Origin: Betaproteobacteria bacterium
GTDB lineage: Bacteria; Pseudomonadota; Gammaproteobacteria; Burkholderiales; Usitatibacteraceae
Reading direction: 5' to 3'
Assembly: GCA_016720855.1 (NCBI GenBank)
Contig: JADKJU010000002.1
Span: 1,116,001-1,180,000, forward strand
Length of the DNA stretch: 64,000 bases
Under the pieces are notes generated by a model. It saw only the letters and a list, made by a program, of their open reading frames with translations, was not told where the DNA came from and did no database searches. Every line of letters begins with the position of its first letter. Position 1 is the stretch's first letter. Below, piece by piece: positions 42,370-51,019 of this stretch. The position numbers and the translations under genes were made by a program.

Positions 42370-43234
42370 ATGTCCGCGAAAGTCGCTTTTCTCGGTCTCG
42401 GCGTCATGGGCTTCCCCATGGCCGGGCATCTCAAGGCAAAAGGTTACGACGTCACCGTGTACAACCGTTCCGCCGCCAAGGCCGACGCCTGGGTGGCCAG
42501 GCATGGCGGAAAGTCCGCCCCGACGCCGGCCGCAGCCGCGAAGGACTGCGATTTCGTGATGATGTGCGTGGGCAACGATCGAGATCTCCTCGCCGTGGCG
42601 CTCGAGGCGCAGGGAGCACTCGCCGGCATGAGGAAGGGCGCGGTCCTGGTCGATCACACCACGGCGTCCGCGGACGCGGCGCGCAGGATCTTTGCCGCGG
42701 CGAAGGAAAAGGGCGTGGACTTCATCGATGCGCCCGTCTCCGGCGGCCAGGCCGGCGCGGAGAACGGCAAGCTCACCGTGATGTGCGGAGGAGAACCGGA
42801 GGCGTTCGGGCGTGCCAGGCCGGTGATGGACTCCTACGGGAAGGCCGTGACGCTGCTTGGCACGAGCGGTGCCGGCCAGCTCACCAAGATGGTCAACCAG
42901 ATCTGCATCGCCGGGCTCGTCCAGGCGCTCTCCGAGGGCATCGCCTTCGCGGAGAAGGCCGGCCTCGACGGCAAGCCTCGTGCTCGACGTGATCTCCAAG
43001 GGCGCCGCGCAGAGCTGGCAGATGGAGAACCGCGGCAAGACCATGGCCGAGCGCAAGTTCGATTTCGGGTTCGCGGTGGACTGGATGCGCAAGGACCTGG
43101 GCATCTGCCTTGACGAGGCCAAGCGCAACGGCGCCAGCCTGCCCGTGACGGCGCTTGTCGACCAGTTCTACGGCGACGTCCAGAAGGCCGGCGGCAACCG
43201 CTGGGACACCTCCTCCCTCATCACCCGCCTGTAA
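42370..43234 (+). pseudogene. Frameshifted beta-hydroxyacid dehydrogenase (GarR/MmsB family)
   Basis: The first frame (42370 to about 42980) has the Rossmann start VAFLGLGVMGFPMAG, the catalytic-region DAPVSGGQAGAENG and the Lys motif KMVNQICIAG, then runs out of homology. The matching C-terminus (LVLDVISKGAAQSWQMENRG and onward to 43234) is in the +1 frame. Removing one C near 42979 restores a protein of about 287 residues, normal for the family. It is either a real lesion or a sequencing/assembly error. The enzyme type would act on tartronate semialdehyde or 3-hydroxyisobutyrate-like substrates. Confidence 0.75.
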
Positions 43235-43273
43235 CAATGGGGTCAGGTTCGCGAACCTGACCCCATTGTTACA
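43230..43273 (+). repeat. 44-base perfect palindrome, REP-like
   Basis: A perfect inverted repeat around the central TTCGCGAA, with arms containing AATGGGGTCAGG and CCTGACCCCATT. It includes the TAA stop of the frameshifted dehydrogenase and ends 33 bases before the GST gene. This type of GGGGTCAGG palindrome resembles REP elements mobilised by RAYT transposases; it could also act as a terminator. Confidence 0.8.
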
Positions 43274-43305
43274 CCATTGTTACATCGGACCGATTGGATT
43301 TGACC

Positions 43306-43935
43306 ATGAAGATCTCGCTCTACTACTCCCCCGGTGCCTGCTCGCTCGCTCCGCATATTGTCCTGGAAGAGCTGGGACTGCCCTACGAGGCGGTGAAGAT
43401 CAGCACGGCCGACGGGCAGCAGCGCTCCCCCGGGTACCTGAAGATCAATCCTCGTGCGCGCGTCCCCGCGCTCGCGGTGGACGGCAAAGTGCTGGTGGAA
43501 AACGTGGCCATCCTCTCGTTTCTCGGCGGCGGATTCCCGGCCAAGGGTCTGTGGCCCGAGAAGACCTGGGACCAGGCGCAGGCGGTGTCCCTGATGGCGT
43601 GGCTTGCGGATACGGTCCACCCGGCCTTCGCACACATCTACCGGCCCGAGCGCTATGTGGAAGGCCAGCCGTGCGTCGACGCGGTGAAGGCCAGGGGGCG
43701 TCAGGTGTTCGGAGATTGCCTGCACGAGATCGACCGCCTCGTTACCGGCCGGAAGTGGGCCATCGGCAATCGCTTTTCGGTCGTCGATGCCTATCTGGTC
43801 GTGTTCTACCGCTGGGGCAACCGCATCGCCTTCCCGATGAAGGAACTTGCGCACTACACGGCAATCATGGATCGCGTCCTTGCACGCCCGGCGGTTCGCA
43901 AGGTGATGGCCGACGAAGGCATCACGTTGGCTTGA
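43306..43935 (+). CDS. Glutathione S-transferase, beta-like
   Basis: A 209-residue GST. The N-terminal thioredoxin fold starts MKISLYYSPGACSLAPHIVL, in which Cys10 is the beta-class active-site residue, and VPALAVDG carries the cis-Pro. The C-terminal helical domain has FSVVDAYLVVF. It probably conjugates glutathione to, or removes it from, small electrophiles. Confidence 0.9.
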   Translation: MKISLYYSPGACSLAPHIVLEELGLPYEAVKISTADGQQRSPGYLKINPRARVPALAVDGKVLVENVAILSFLGGGFPAKGLWPEKTWDQAQAVSLMAWLADTVHPAFAHIYRPERYVEGQPCVDAVKARGRQVFGDCLHEIDRLVTGRKWAIGNRFSVVDAYLVVFYRWGNRIAFPMKELAHYTAIMDRVLARPAVRKVMADEGITLA

Positions 43936-44058
43936 ATCACGCGCAGCGGCGCTTTCCGGCCCTCGCAGCGCAATTCTCGGGGAACCCGCCTGCCGGGAAT
44001 AAACCGACTGCACGGGGTGTTCTCCCCCCGTAACCCCCAACCACACAGGACCGGACCT

Positions 44059-44424
44059 ATGAAGACGCCCCGTATCCTCATCCTCGCCGCCGCCCTTGCC
44101 CTGCCCGCCCTTGCTTTCGCGCAGGCGCCCACGAAGGCCGCCGACGGTGTTGTCACCAACGCGGCCGGAATGACGCTCTACACGTTCGACAAGGACGCGG
44201 CCGGCAAGAGCGCCTGCAACGGCCCGTGCGCCACGAATTGGCCGCCCCTCATGGCCGCCGCGGACGCGAAGCCCGCCGGCGACTACACCATCGTCACGCG
44301 CGACGACGGCAGCAAGCAATGGGCCCTCAAGGGCAAGCCGCTCTACGCCTGGATTAAGGATGCGAAGCCCGGCGACAAGACGGGCGACGGCGTGAACACC
44401 GTCTGGCACGTGGCCAAGCCCTGA
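44059..44424 (+). CDS. Secreted repeat protein (COG4315 type)
   Basis: A 121-residue protein with a signal peptide (ILILAAALALPALAFA). The mature part has the secreted-repeat motifs MTLYTFDKD, CNGPCATNWPPL and KPLYAWIKDAKPG. Such domains are common in secreted bacterial proteins; function is unknown. The paired Cys may form a disulfide in the periplasm. It precedes the ECF sigma gene by only 16 bases. Confidence 0.8.
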   Translation: MKTPRILILAAALALPALAFAQAPTKAADGVVTNAAGMTLYTFDKDAAGKSACNGPCATNWPPLMAAADAKPAGDYTIVTRDDGSKQWALKGKPLYAWIKDAKPGDKTGDGVNTVWHVAKP

Positions 44425-44440
44425 TTCATCGGGTCGGGCC

Positions 44441-44932
44441 TTGGACTACGAGCTCGTCGTCCCGTACATCCCCAACCTGCGCCGCTACGCGCGCGCGCTG
44501 GTCGGGGATCGCCACGCGGCCGACGACCTCGTGCAGGACACCCTCGAGCGCGCGGTGAGGAAGTTCCACCTGTGGCGCCCCGGGGACCTCAGGGCCTGGC
44601 TTTTTTCTGTCATGCACAACGTCTTCGTGAACCAGGTCAAGGCTCGCAGGATCACCTCGTCCGCGGAGGTCGATGAGAGCTGCATCGGAGCGACCACGCC
44701 GGACTGGGTCACGGACGTCCGCGACCTCGAGCGCGGGCTGGCGACGATCCCGGCGGAGCAGCGTGAAGTGGTGCTCATGGTGAGCCTGGAGGACATGAGC
44801 TACGAGGAAGTCAGCCGCGCGCTGGGCGTGCCGATCGGAACGGTGATGTCGCGCCTGTCCCGCGGCCGCGAGAAACTGCGCGCCTACATGGACGGCGAGG
44901 CATCGCGCACGACCCTCAAGGTGGTCCGGTGA
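44441..44932 (+). CDS. ECF-type RNA polymerase sigma factor
   Basis: A 163-residue sigma factor with region 2 (HAADDLVQDTLERAV, LRAWLFSVMHNVF) and region 4 (IPAEQREVVLMVSLEDMSYEEVSRALGVP, quoted in part). It has no region 1 or 3, so it is extracytoplasmic-function class. A TTG start fits the usual length. It overlaps the anti-sigma gene (GTGA). The preceding secreted protein may belong to its regulon. Confidence 0.88.
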   Translation: MDYELVVPYIPNLRRYARALVGDRHAADDLVQDTLERAVRKFHLWRPGDLRAWLFSVMHNVFVNQVKARRITSSAEVDESCIGATTPDWVTDVRDLERGLATIPAEQREVVLMVSLEDMSYEEVSRALGVPIGTVMSRLSRGREKLRAYMDGEASRTTLKVVR

Positions 44933-45684
44933 ACCTGGACGACGATCTCCTGCAGGCCTTCGTGGACGGCGCCCTGAACGGCCCCGAGCGCGCAGCAGTG
45001 GAAGCGGCCCTCGCCCGCGATGCCGACGCCAATCGCCGCGTGCTGCGCCTGACAGAGCAGCGGCGCATGCTGCACGATCGGTTTGATCCGGTGCTGCTCG
45101 AGCCTGTCCCGGCGCGCCTGCAGATGCGGCGCCCCCCGTGGCTCGGCTACGCGCGCGCGGCCTCGGTCCTCGCGGTGGGCATCGCCATCGGGCTCGCGAT
45201 GCCCTATGCCTGGCAGGGCGGCGCTGCGCCTGGCCTGGCCGCTTCGGCGTCGGTCTCCACCTTGCCGGCGCGCGCCGCGCGCGCCCATCTGGTCTATGCC
45301 ATGGAGGTGCGGCACCCCGTAGAGGTGGAAGCGTCGCAGCAGGAACACCTCGTGAACTGGCTCTCGAAGCGGCTGGGCACGACCCTCAAGGTGCCGGTGC
45401 TTTCGTCCGAGGGGTTCGAGCTGCTCGGCGGGCGGCTGCTGCCCGGCCCCGAGGGTCCGGTTGCGCAATTCATGTTCCAGGATGCGGGCGGCAAGCGCCT
45501 CACCCTCTACGTTTCCGCCCGCGCGAAGAGCGAGGGCCAGACCGCCTTCCGCGTCGCGCAGGAGGGGGGCGTGTCGGTCTTCTACTGGATCGACGGCAAC
45601 TGGGGCTATGCGCTCTCCGGCGAGATCGACAAGGCTTCCCTCGCGCGCGTCTCCACCAGCGTTTACCGCCAGCTCAACCCCTGA
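44929..45684 (+). CDS. Membrane anti-sigma factor
   Basis: A 251-residue protein with an N-terminal cytoplasmic zinc-less anti-sigma-like domain (DDDLLQAFVDGALNGPERAAVEAAL), split for length, one helix (ASVLAVGIAIGLAMPYAW) and a periplasmic C-terminal part. The topology and the coupling to the sigma gene mark it as its regulator, though the sequence lacks the usual HxxxCxxC zinc motif. It likely senses an envelope signal. Confidence 0.8.
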   Translation: MNLDDDLLQAFVDGALNGPERAAVEAALARDADANRRVLRLTEQRRMLHDRFDPVLLEPVPARLQMRRPPWLGYARAASVLAVGIAIGLAMPYAWQGGAAPGLAASASVSTLPARAARAHLVYAMEVRHPVEVEASQQEHLVNWLSKRLGTTLKVPVLSSEGFELLGGRLLPGPEGPVAQFMFQDAGGKRLTLYVSARAKSEGQTAFRVAQEGGVSVFYWIDGNWGYALSGEIDKASLARVSTSVYRQLNP

Positions 45685-45715
45685 GCGGTTCGCCGCTGCC
45701 TGCCTTGCGAAGGAA

Positions 45716-45731
45716 TGTGACGCAGTTCACA
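45716..45731 (+). promoter_or_regulatory. CRP/FNR-family binding site
   Basis: TGTGA, six bases, then TCACA: a perfect match to the two conserved half-sites of CRP-type regulators. It lies 78 bases before the membrane-protein ATG at 45809, in a position suited to activation. Confidence 0.65.
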
Positions 45732-45808
45732 TGACTCGCGCCCGACACTATGTTAATGTGATGCAACAATAAATAAACATATGGGCGGATATCGCCCGCG
45801 AGGCGCAC

Positions 45809-46525
45809 ATGAAAACGACATTTCCCCCGGGCGACCGCGACGCGGCCGCATCGGCATCGGCATACGAAGTCGAGGCGCTCCAGGTCGCGGAATTGTTCCG
45901 CAACCTTCCGGTTGGAGCCGCTTCCGCCTTCTTCGGCACCCTGCTTTGCATGGCCGTCTTCATGGAGGACGGGCTGCGAGACTCGCACATCGCGTGGTTC
46001 GCCTACGGGGTGACAGTCGCCGTCCTGCGCCTGGGCCTGTGCTGGCTGTACCGCAACAGCGCGTCCCTGGGGCTGGACCTGGATACGGGAACGTGGGCCA
46101 TGTTTGCGGTGCTGGGGAACCTGCTCGCGGGCGTCCAATGGGGGCTCCTCGGAACGTGGCTCTTCCCCGAAGTGCCCGGATACCGGCAGAGCTTCGTGAT
46201 GATGGTCATCACCTGCTTTGTGGGAGGGTCGATCACGGCCTACGCCGCCGTGCGCTGGGCCCACCCCGCGCTGTCGATCCCGGCCACCTTTCCAGCCACC
46301 GCCTACATCTTCTTCTTCGATTCGGGCGTGCATTACATGGCCGGATTCACGGCGCTGTTCTTCAGTGCCATGGTGCTCTATTACGCCTTGCGGGAAACCG
46401 AGCAGATCGCGCAGCGACTGCGGGCGGACGTGCGTGTGCACCGGCAGCTCAAGAACCTGGAATCGGAAGTCAGGACGCGCTCGGGGGGCTGGTATGCGCC
46501 GGGAGGCATGACGCGCAGGAGCTGA
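45809..46525 (+). CDS. Multi-pass membrane protein, possible sensor domain without output
   Basis: A 238-residue protein with about six membrane helices followed by a short charged helical tail (ETEQIAQRLRADVRVHRQLKNLE), a layout seen at the N-terminus of membrane-anchored diguanylate cyclases and hybrid kinases. Here no GGDEF, kinase or EAL domain follows; the gene simply ends. GAGG precedes the ATG at 45809. Function is unknown; it may be a truncated sensor or an independent partner protein. Confidence 0.6.
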   Translation: MKTTFPPGDRDAAASASAYEVEALQVAELFRNLPVGAASAFFGTLLCMAVFMEDGLRDSHIAWFAYGVTVAVLRLGLCWLYRNSASLGLDLDTGTWAMFAVLGNLLAGVQWGLLGTWLFPEVPGYRQSFVMMVITCFVGGSITAYAAVRWAHPALSIPATFPATAYIFFFDSGVHYMAGFTALFFSAMVLYYALRETEQIAQRLRADVRVHRQLKNLESEVRTRSGGWYAPGGMTRRS

Positions 46526-46567
46526 GGTCGGGGGAAGCTAGAATGAGGGGACCAGCTTGACGGACCG

Positions 46568-46615
46568 ATAAAGGGGACAGACCCCTTTTCCAGACAAGGG
46601 GTCTGTCCCCTTTAT
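46568..46615 (+). repeat. REP-like hairpin before hrpA
   Basis: A 20-base left arm (46568-46587) exactly pairs with 46596-46615; the loop is eight bases. The core is GGGGACAGACCCC, a motif seen in RAYT-associated REP elements. It overlaps a possible earlier ATG (46614) for hrpA. Confidence 0.75.
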
Positions 46616-46625
46616 GCCTTTCCCG

Positions 46626-49600
46626 ATGACGCAGCTCCCCGAAGACCTCCCTGCCGCCACGCTCGCGGCCGACCACCCGAAGATCGCCGCGCTTGCCGCC
46701 TCGGTGCGTGCTCGCACGGACGGCGGGAGACCGGCCGAGCGGGAAAGGGCGCTCCTAGAGGCGTTGCTTGAACGATCGCAGAGGGCGTATGCGATGCGAC
46801 TGGCGAAGCTGCCGGATCCGCGCTTCCCCGACGACCTTCCCATCGCGCAGAGGCGCGACGACATCGCGGCCCTCGTCGCGAAGCATCCGGTCACCATCGT
46901 CTGCGGCGAGACGGGGTCGGGGAAGACCACGCAACTGCCAAAAATCTGCCTTGCGCTGAAGCGCGGAAGCGCCGGTCTCATCGGGTGCACCCAGCCGCGC
47001 CGCATTGCCGCCCGCAGCCTCTCCACCCGCCTCGCCAGGGAGCTGCCCGGCACCCCCAAGGGCTTCGTGGGTCACAAGATCCGCTTCCAGGACCGCACCG
47101 GGCCGGAGACGGTCATCAAGGTGATGACGGACGGCATCCTCCTTGCCGAGACGCACTCCGACCGGGAGTTGCGCGCCTACGACACGATCATCGTGGACGA
47201 GGCCCACGAGCGCAGCCTCAACATCGATTTCCTTCTCGGGTACGTCCGGCGCCTGGTCACGCTGCGCCCCGAGCTCAAGGTCATCGTCACCTCGGCCACC
47301 ATCGATACCCAGCGCTTCTCCGATTTCTTCGGCGGCGCGCCGGTGATCGAGATTTCCGGGCGTACCTATCCGGTAGAGGTGCGCTACCGCCCCGAGTTCT
47401 TCGAGGTGGAGGACGAGGACGACGAGCCCGTGGACATGAACGAGGCCATCGCGAAGGCGGTGGACGAGATCGAGCGCACGAGCCGCAGCGGCGACATCCT
47501 CGTCTTCCTGCCGGGCGAGCGCGAGATCCGCGAGGCGGCCGAGACGCTGAGGAAGCACCACCCGAAGGGCGCGGAGATCCTGCCGCTCTTCTCGCGCCTG
47601 TCGGCCGAGGAGCAGGACCGGGTCTTCGAGCCCGCCTCGCACCGCAGGATCGTGCTGGCGACCAACGTCGCCGAGACTTCCCTCACGGTGCCGGGAATCC
47701 ATTACGTGATCGACACGGGGCTTGCGCGCATCAAGCGCTTCAGCCCGCGCCAGAAGATCGACCAGCTTCGCATCGAGCCCGTCTCGCAGGCCGCGGCGAA
47801 GCAGCGCGCAGGCCGTTGCGGGCGCGTGGCGAGCGGGATCGCGATCCGCCTCTACGCGCAGGACGACTACGAGGCCCGGCCGGACTTCACGACGCCGGAA
47901 ATCCTTCGCACCTCGCTGGCGAGCGTGATCCTGCGCATGGCCGCGCTCGAACTGGGCGACGTGGCCGCCTTTCCCTTCATCGAGCCGCCGAGCGCCCGCC
48001 AGATCGAGGACGGCTATCGCAGCCTCTTCGAGCTGGGTGCCATCGACGAGAAGCGCGCCCTCACGCCGCTGGGCCACGAACTCGGCAGGCTGCCGGTGGA
48101 CCCGCGCATCGGCCGAATGCTGCTGGCCGCGCGCGAGTTCAACTGCCTGGCCGAGATGCTGATCCTGGCCGCGGCCCTCTCCATCCAGGACCCGCGCGAC
48201 CGCCCGCAGGAAAAGCGGCAAGAGTCCGATCGCGCCCACGAGGAGTTCCGCGACGAATCCTCGGACTTCGTGCAGCTCATCAACCTGTGGAACTTCTTCG
48301 ACGACGCGTTCCGGCACAAGGAATCCGGCCGCAAGCTCTGGGAGACCCGCCGCGAGCACTTTCTTTCCTACGTGCGCATGCGCGAATGGCGCGAGCTTGC
48401 CGGGCAGCTTCGCGAGCTGGCCGCGGAGCTGGGAATCCGCGAGAACGCGACCGCCGCGACCTACGAGCAGGTGCACCGCGCGCTCCTCACGGGGCTCATC
48501 TCCAACGTCGGCCTCAAGGCGCAGGAAGGCGACCACTACAACGCTCCGCGCGGCATCCCGTTCGCCATCTGGCCGGGGTCGGGCCTGAAGAAGGGCCGTC
48601 CGCGGTGGATCATGGCCGGCGAGTTGCAGGAGACCACGCGTGTCTATGCCCGAAACGTCGCGCGCATCGACCCGGAGTGGATCGAGAAGGCGGCCGCGCA
48701 CCTCCTCACGCGCCATCACGCCGAGCCCCACTGGGACCGCGCGCGGGGCGAAGTGATGGCCTACGAGACGGTGTCTCTCTACGGGCTCACGATCGCGGCG
48801 CGCCGCAAGGTGAGCTTCGGTCGCCTCGACCCGGTGCGGGCGCGCGAGATCTTCATCGAGGGCGCGCTGGTCGCAGGCGAATTCGACACGAAGGCGCCGT
48901 TCTTCGCGCACAACCGGGCCCTCATCCGCGAGGTGGAGGACCTGGAGCACCGCGCGCGTCGCCAGGACGTGCTGGTGGACGACCGCGCCCTCATCGCCTT
49001 CTACGCCGCGCGGCTGCCGGCCGAGGTTCGCGATGCGCCTTCTTTCGAGTCCTGGCACAAGGAGGCGGTGAGGGACGATGCGAGGCTCCTCTTCCTCACC
49101 AGGGCCGACCTCATGCGCCACGGCGCCGAGTCGGTGACGGAGGAACTGTTCCCGAGGCAGCTTCGCCTCGGCGACCATACCTTCGCGCTCGCCTACCGCT
49201 TCGAGCCCGGGCATCCGCTGGATGGCGTCACGATGAACGTGCCGCTGGCGCTCCTCAACCAGGTGGACGAGGCGGCCATCGACTGGCTGGTGCCCGGCAT
49301 GGTGCGGGACAAGGTGGCATGGACCATGAAGGCGCTGCCCAAGCGCGTGCGCACCGTCCTCGTGCCGGTGCCGGAGCACGTGACGAAATTCCTCGAGCAG
49401 ACGAAGGCGGGCGGGAAACGCATTGCCGACGAGGTGCTCGCCTTCGTGTCGCGCCTGGCCGGCGAACGGGTCGAAGGCGACGTGTGGTCGAAGGAGGCGC
49501 TGCCCGCGCACCTGGCCATGAATCTGCGCGTGGTGGACGATGCCCGGCGCGAGCTTGCCATGGGCCGGGACCTCGCCGCGCTTCGCCGGCAGCTGGGCGA

Positions 49601-50504
49601 GGCCGCGCAGCTCACGCTCGCGCAATCGAAGCCGGGACTGGAGCGCGAGGGCATCACGGCCTGGGACTTCGGCGACCTGCCGGCGGAGGTCACCTTCCGC
49701 AGGAACAACCAGACGCTGACCGGCTATCCGGCTCTCACGGACGAAGGCGCGAGCGTCGCCATCCGCCTCTTCGACACGAAGGACAAGGCGGCGCAAGCCC
49801 AGCGGGGCGGCGTGAAGCGCCTCCTCGCCTTCGAGCTGAAGGATCAGGTGAAGCAACTGGAGCGCGGGCCCTCGGGGTTCAACGCCCTTGCGCTACGCCT
49901 TCAGTCGGTGATGCCGGCGGAAAAGCTGCGCGAGGATCTTGCCGCAGCGGTCCTCGACCGGGCTTTCATCGGCGAGGACGACCCGCCGCGCACGCCCGGG
50001 GGGTTCGACGAGCAGAAGAAGCGCGCCAAGGCCCGGCTTCCCGCGGTCACCGAGGGAGCCACGCGCCATGCCAATGCCATCGCCGAGGCGTACCAGGCGC
50101 TGGCCGCCGAGGTGGCGCGTAGTGGCGCGCTCGGGCGCATCGTGTCCGAAGTGAAAGCGCAGCGCGATCGCCTCGTTTTCCCCGGATTCCTCGCGCTCAC
50201 ACCCTGGGAGCGCCTCGAGCACGTGCCTCGCTACCTGAAGGGCGCGGCGCTTCGCCTCGTGAAGTACCGGGGCAACCCGGAGCGCGACCAGCGCCACGCG
50301 CCCGCGGTCGCCGGGCTGTGGGCTCAGTACGAAGCGCGCGCCGAGGCGGACCACAAGGCCGGCCTGCCCCGTGCGAAACTCGAGGAGTTCCGCTGGCTCG
50401 TGGAGGAGTTGCGAATCTCGCTTTTCGCGCAGGAGCTGAAGACCCCGTTCCCGGTCTCCTCCAAGCGCCTGCAGAAGTTCTGGGACGAGCACCTGCGCCC
50501 CTGA
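46626..50504 (+). CDS. hrpA: ATP-dependent RNA helicase HrpA
   Basis: A 1292-residue DEAH-box helicase, the full HrpA length. Walker A GETGSGKTTQ is near residue 94, DEAHER near 191, SAT and QRAGRCGR near 392, then the helicase-associated and DUF3418 C-terminal regions. HrpA unwinds RNA and rescues stalled ribosomes. The ATG at 46626 is chosen because an upstream ATG lies inside a REP-like hairpin. Confidence 0.96.
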   Translation: MTQLPEDLPAATLAADHPKIAALAASVRARTDGGRPAERERALLEALLERSQRAYAMRLAKLPDPRFPDDLPIAQRRDDIAALVAKHPVTIVCGETGSGKTTQLPKICLALKRGSAGLIGCTQPRRIAARSLSTRLARELPGTPKGFVGHKIRFQDRTGPETVIKVMTDGILLAETHSDRELRAYDTIIVDEAHERSLNIDFLLGYVRRLVTLRPELKVIVTSATIDTQRFSDFFGGAPVIEISGRTYPVEVRYRPEFFEVEDEDDEPVDMNEAIAKAVDEIERTSRSGDILVFLPGEREIREAAETLRKHHPKGAEILPLFSRLSAEEQDRVFEPASHRRIVLATNVAETSLTVPGIHYVIDTGLARIKRFSPRQKIDQLRIEPVSQAAAKQRAGRCGRVASGIAIRLYAQDDYEARPDFTTPEILRTSLASVILRMAALELGDVAAFPFIEPPSARQIEDGYRSLFELGAIDEKRALTPLGHELGRLPVDPRIGRMLLAAREFNCLAEMLILAAALSIQDPRDRPQEKRQESDRAHEEFRDESSDFVQLINLWNFFDDAFRHKESGRKLWETRREHFLSYVRMREWRELAGQLRELAAELGIRENATAATYEQVHRALLTGLISNVGLKAQEGDHYNAPRGIPFAIWPGSGLKKGRPRWIMAGELQETTRVYARNVARIDPEWIEKAAAHLLTRHHAEPHWDRARGEVMAYETVSLYGLTIAARRKVSFGRLDPVRAREIFIEGALVAGEFDTKAPFFAHNRALIREVEDLEHRARRQDVLVDDRALIAFYAARLPAEVRDAPSFESWHKEAVRDDARLLFLTRADLMRHGAESVTEELFPRQLRLGDHTFALAYRFEPGHPLDGVTMNVPLALLNQVDEAAIDWLVPGMVRDKVAWTMKALPKRVRTVLVPVPEHVTKFLEQTKAGGKRIADEVLAFVSRLAGERVEGDVWSKEALPAHLAMNLRVVDDARRELAMGRDLAALRRQLGEAAQLTLAQSKPGLEREGITAWDFGDLPAEVTFRRNNQTLTGYPALTDEGASVAIRLFDTKDKAAQAQRGGVKRLLAFELKDQVKQLERGPSGFNALALRLQSVMPAEKLREDLAAAVLDRAFIGEDDPPRTPGGFDEQKKRAKARLPAVTEGATRHANAIAEAYQALAAEVARSGALGRIVSEVKAQRDRLVFPGFLALTPWERLEHVPRYLKGAALRLVKYRGNPERDQRHAPAVAGLWAQYEARAEADHKAGLPRAKLEEFRWLVEELRISLFAQELKTPFPVSSKRLQKFWDEHLRP

Positions 50505-50583
50505 TGATTCGTGGATTCCGCGCCTGCCGTCCCTCGCGCTTTGGAGTAGAGTGCCGATCGTCGCCGAAACCCGAAAGGCCGCC

Positions 50584-51012
50584 ATGAGCAGCGAAGAGGA
50601 GATCCTGTGGCAGGGCAGTCCCTCGCAGTGGACCAACTTCTGGCCGTTCGTCCTGTGCCTTTTCATCATCCCGATCCCGTGGGCGATCTGGCGCTGGCTG
50701 TCGACCCGGTGTTTCGCCTACGAGGTGACGAACCAGCGCATTCGCATCCGCCAGGGGGTCTTCGGCCGGCGCACGGACAGCCTCGAGCTCTTCCGCGTGA
50801 AGGACGCGAGTTTCGAGCAGCCTTTCGTGATGCGCCTCGTGGGCATCGGCAACGTGGAGCTGGAGACCTCCGACGTGACCACGCCGCTCCTCTGGATCCG
50901 CGGCGTGCCGGATGCCGACGCGCTGCGGGAGAGAATCCTCAAGGCCGTGGACGCGGTGCGCGACCGCAAGGGCGTGCGCGAGCTCGACGTGAGCGACCGC
51001 CTGCACGGCTGA
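50584..51012 (+). CDS. PH-domain membrane protein (bPH2)
   Basis: A 142-residue protein with two short hydrophobic segments (FWPFVLCLFIIPIPWAIWRWL, split for length) and a bacterial PH domain (YEVTNQRIRIRQGVFGRRTDSLELFRVKD, quoted in parts). Members bind or organise membranes in ways not fully known. A lone gene between hrpA and the aminotransferase. Confidence 0.8.
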   Translation: MSSEEEILWQGSPSQWTNFWPFVLCLFIIPIPWAIWRWLSTRCFAYEVTNQRIRIRQGVFGRRTDSLELFRVKDASFEQPFVMRLVGIGNVELETSDVTTPLLWIRGVPDADALRERILKAVDAVRDRKGVRELDVSDRLHG

Positions 51013-51019
51013 GGGCCCG

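Noticed and set aside
46755..49856. Very long antisense frame opposite hrpA
   Set aside because: HrpA motifs are complete in the forward frame; the antisense has none and is a codon-bias shadow.
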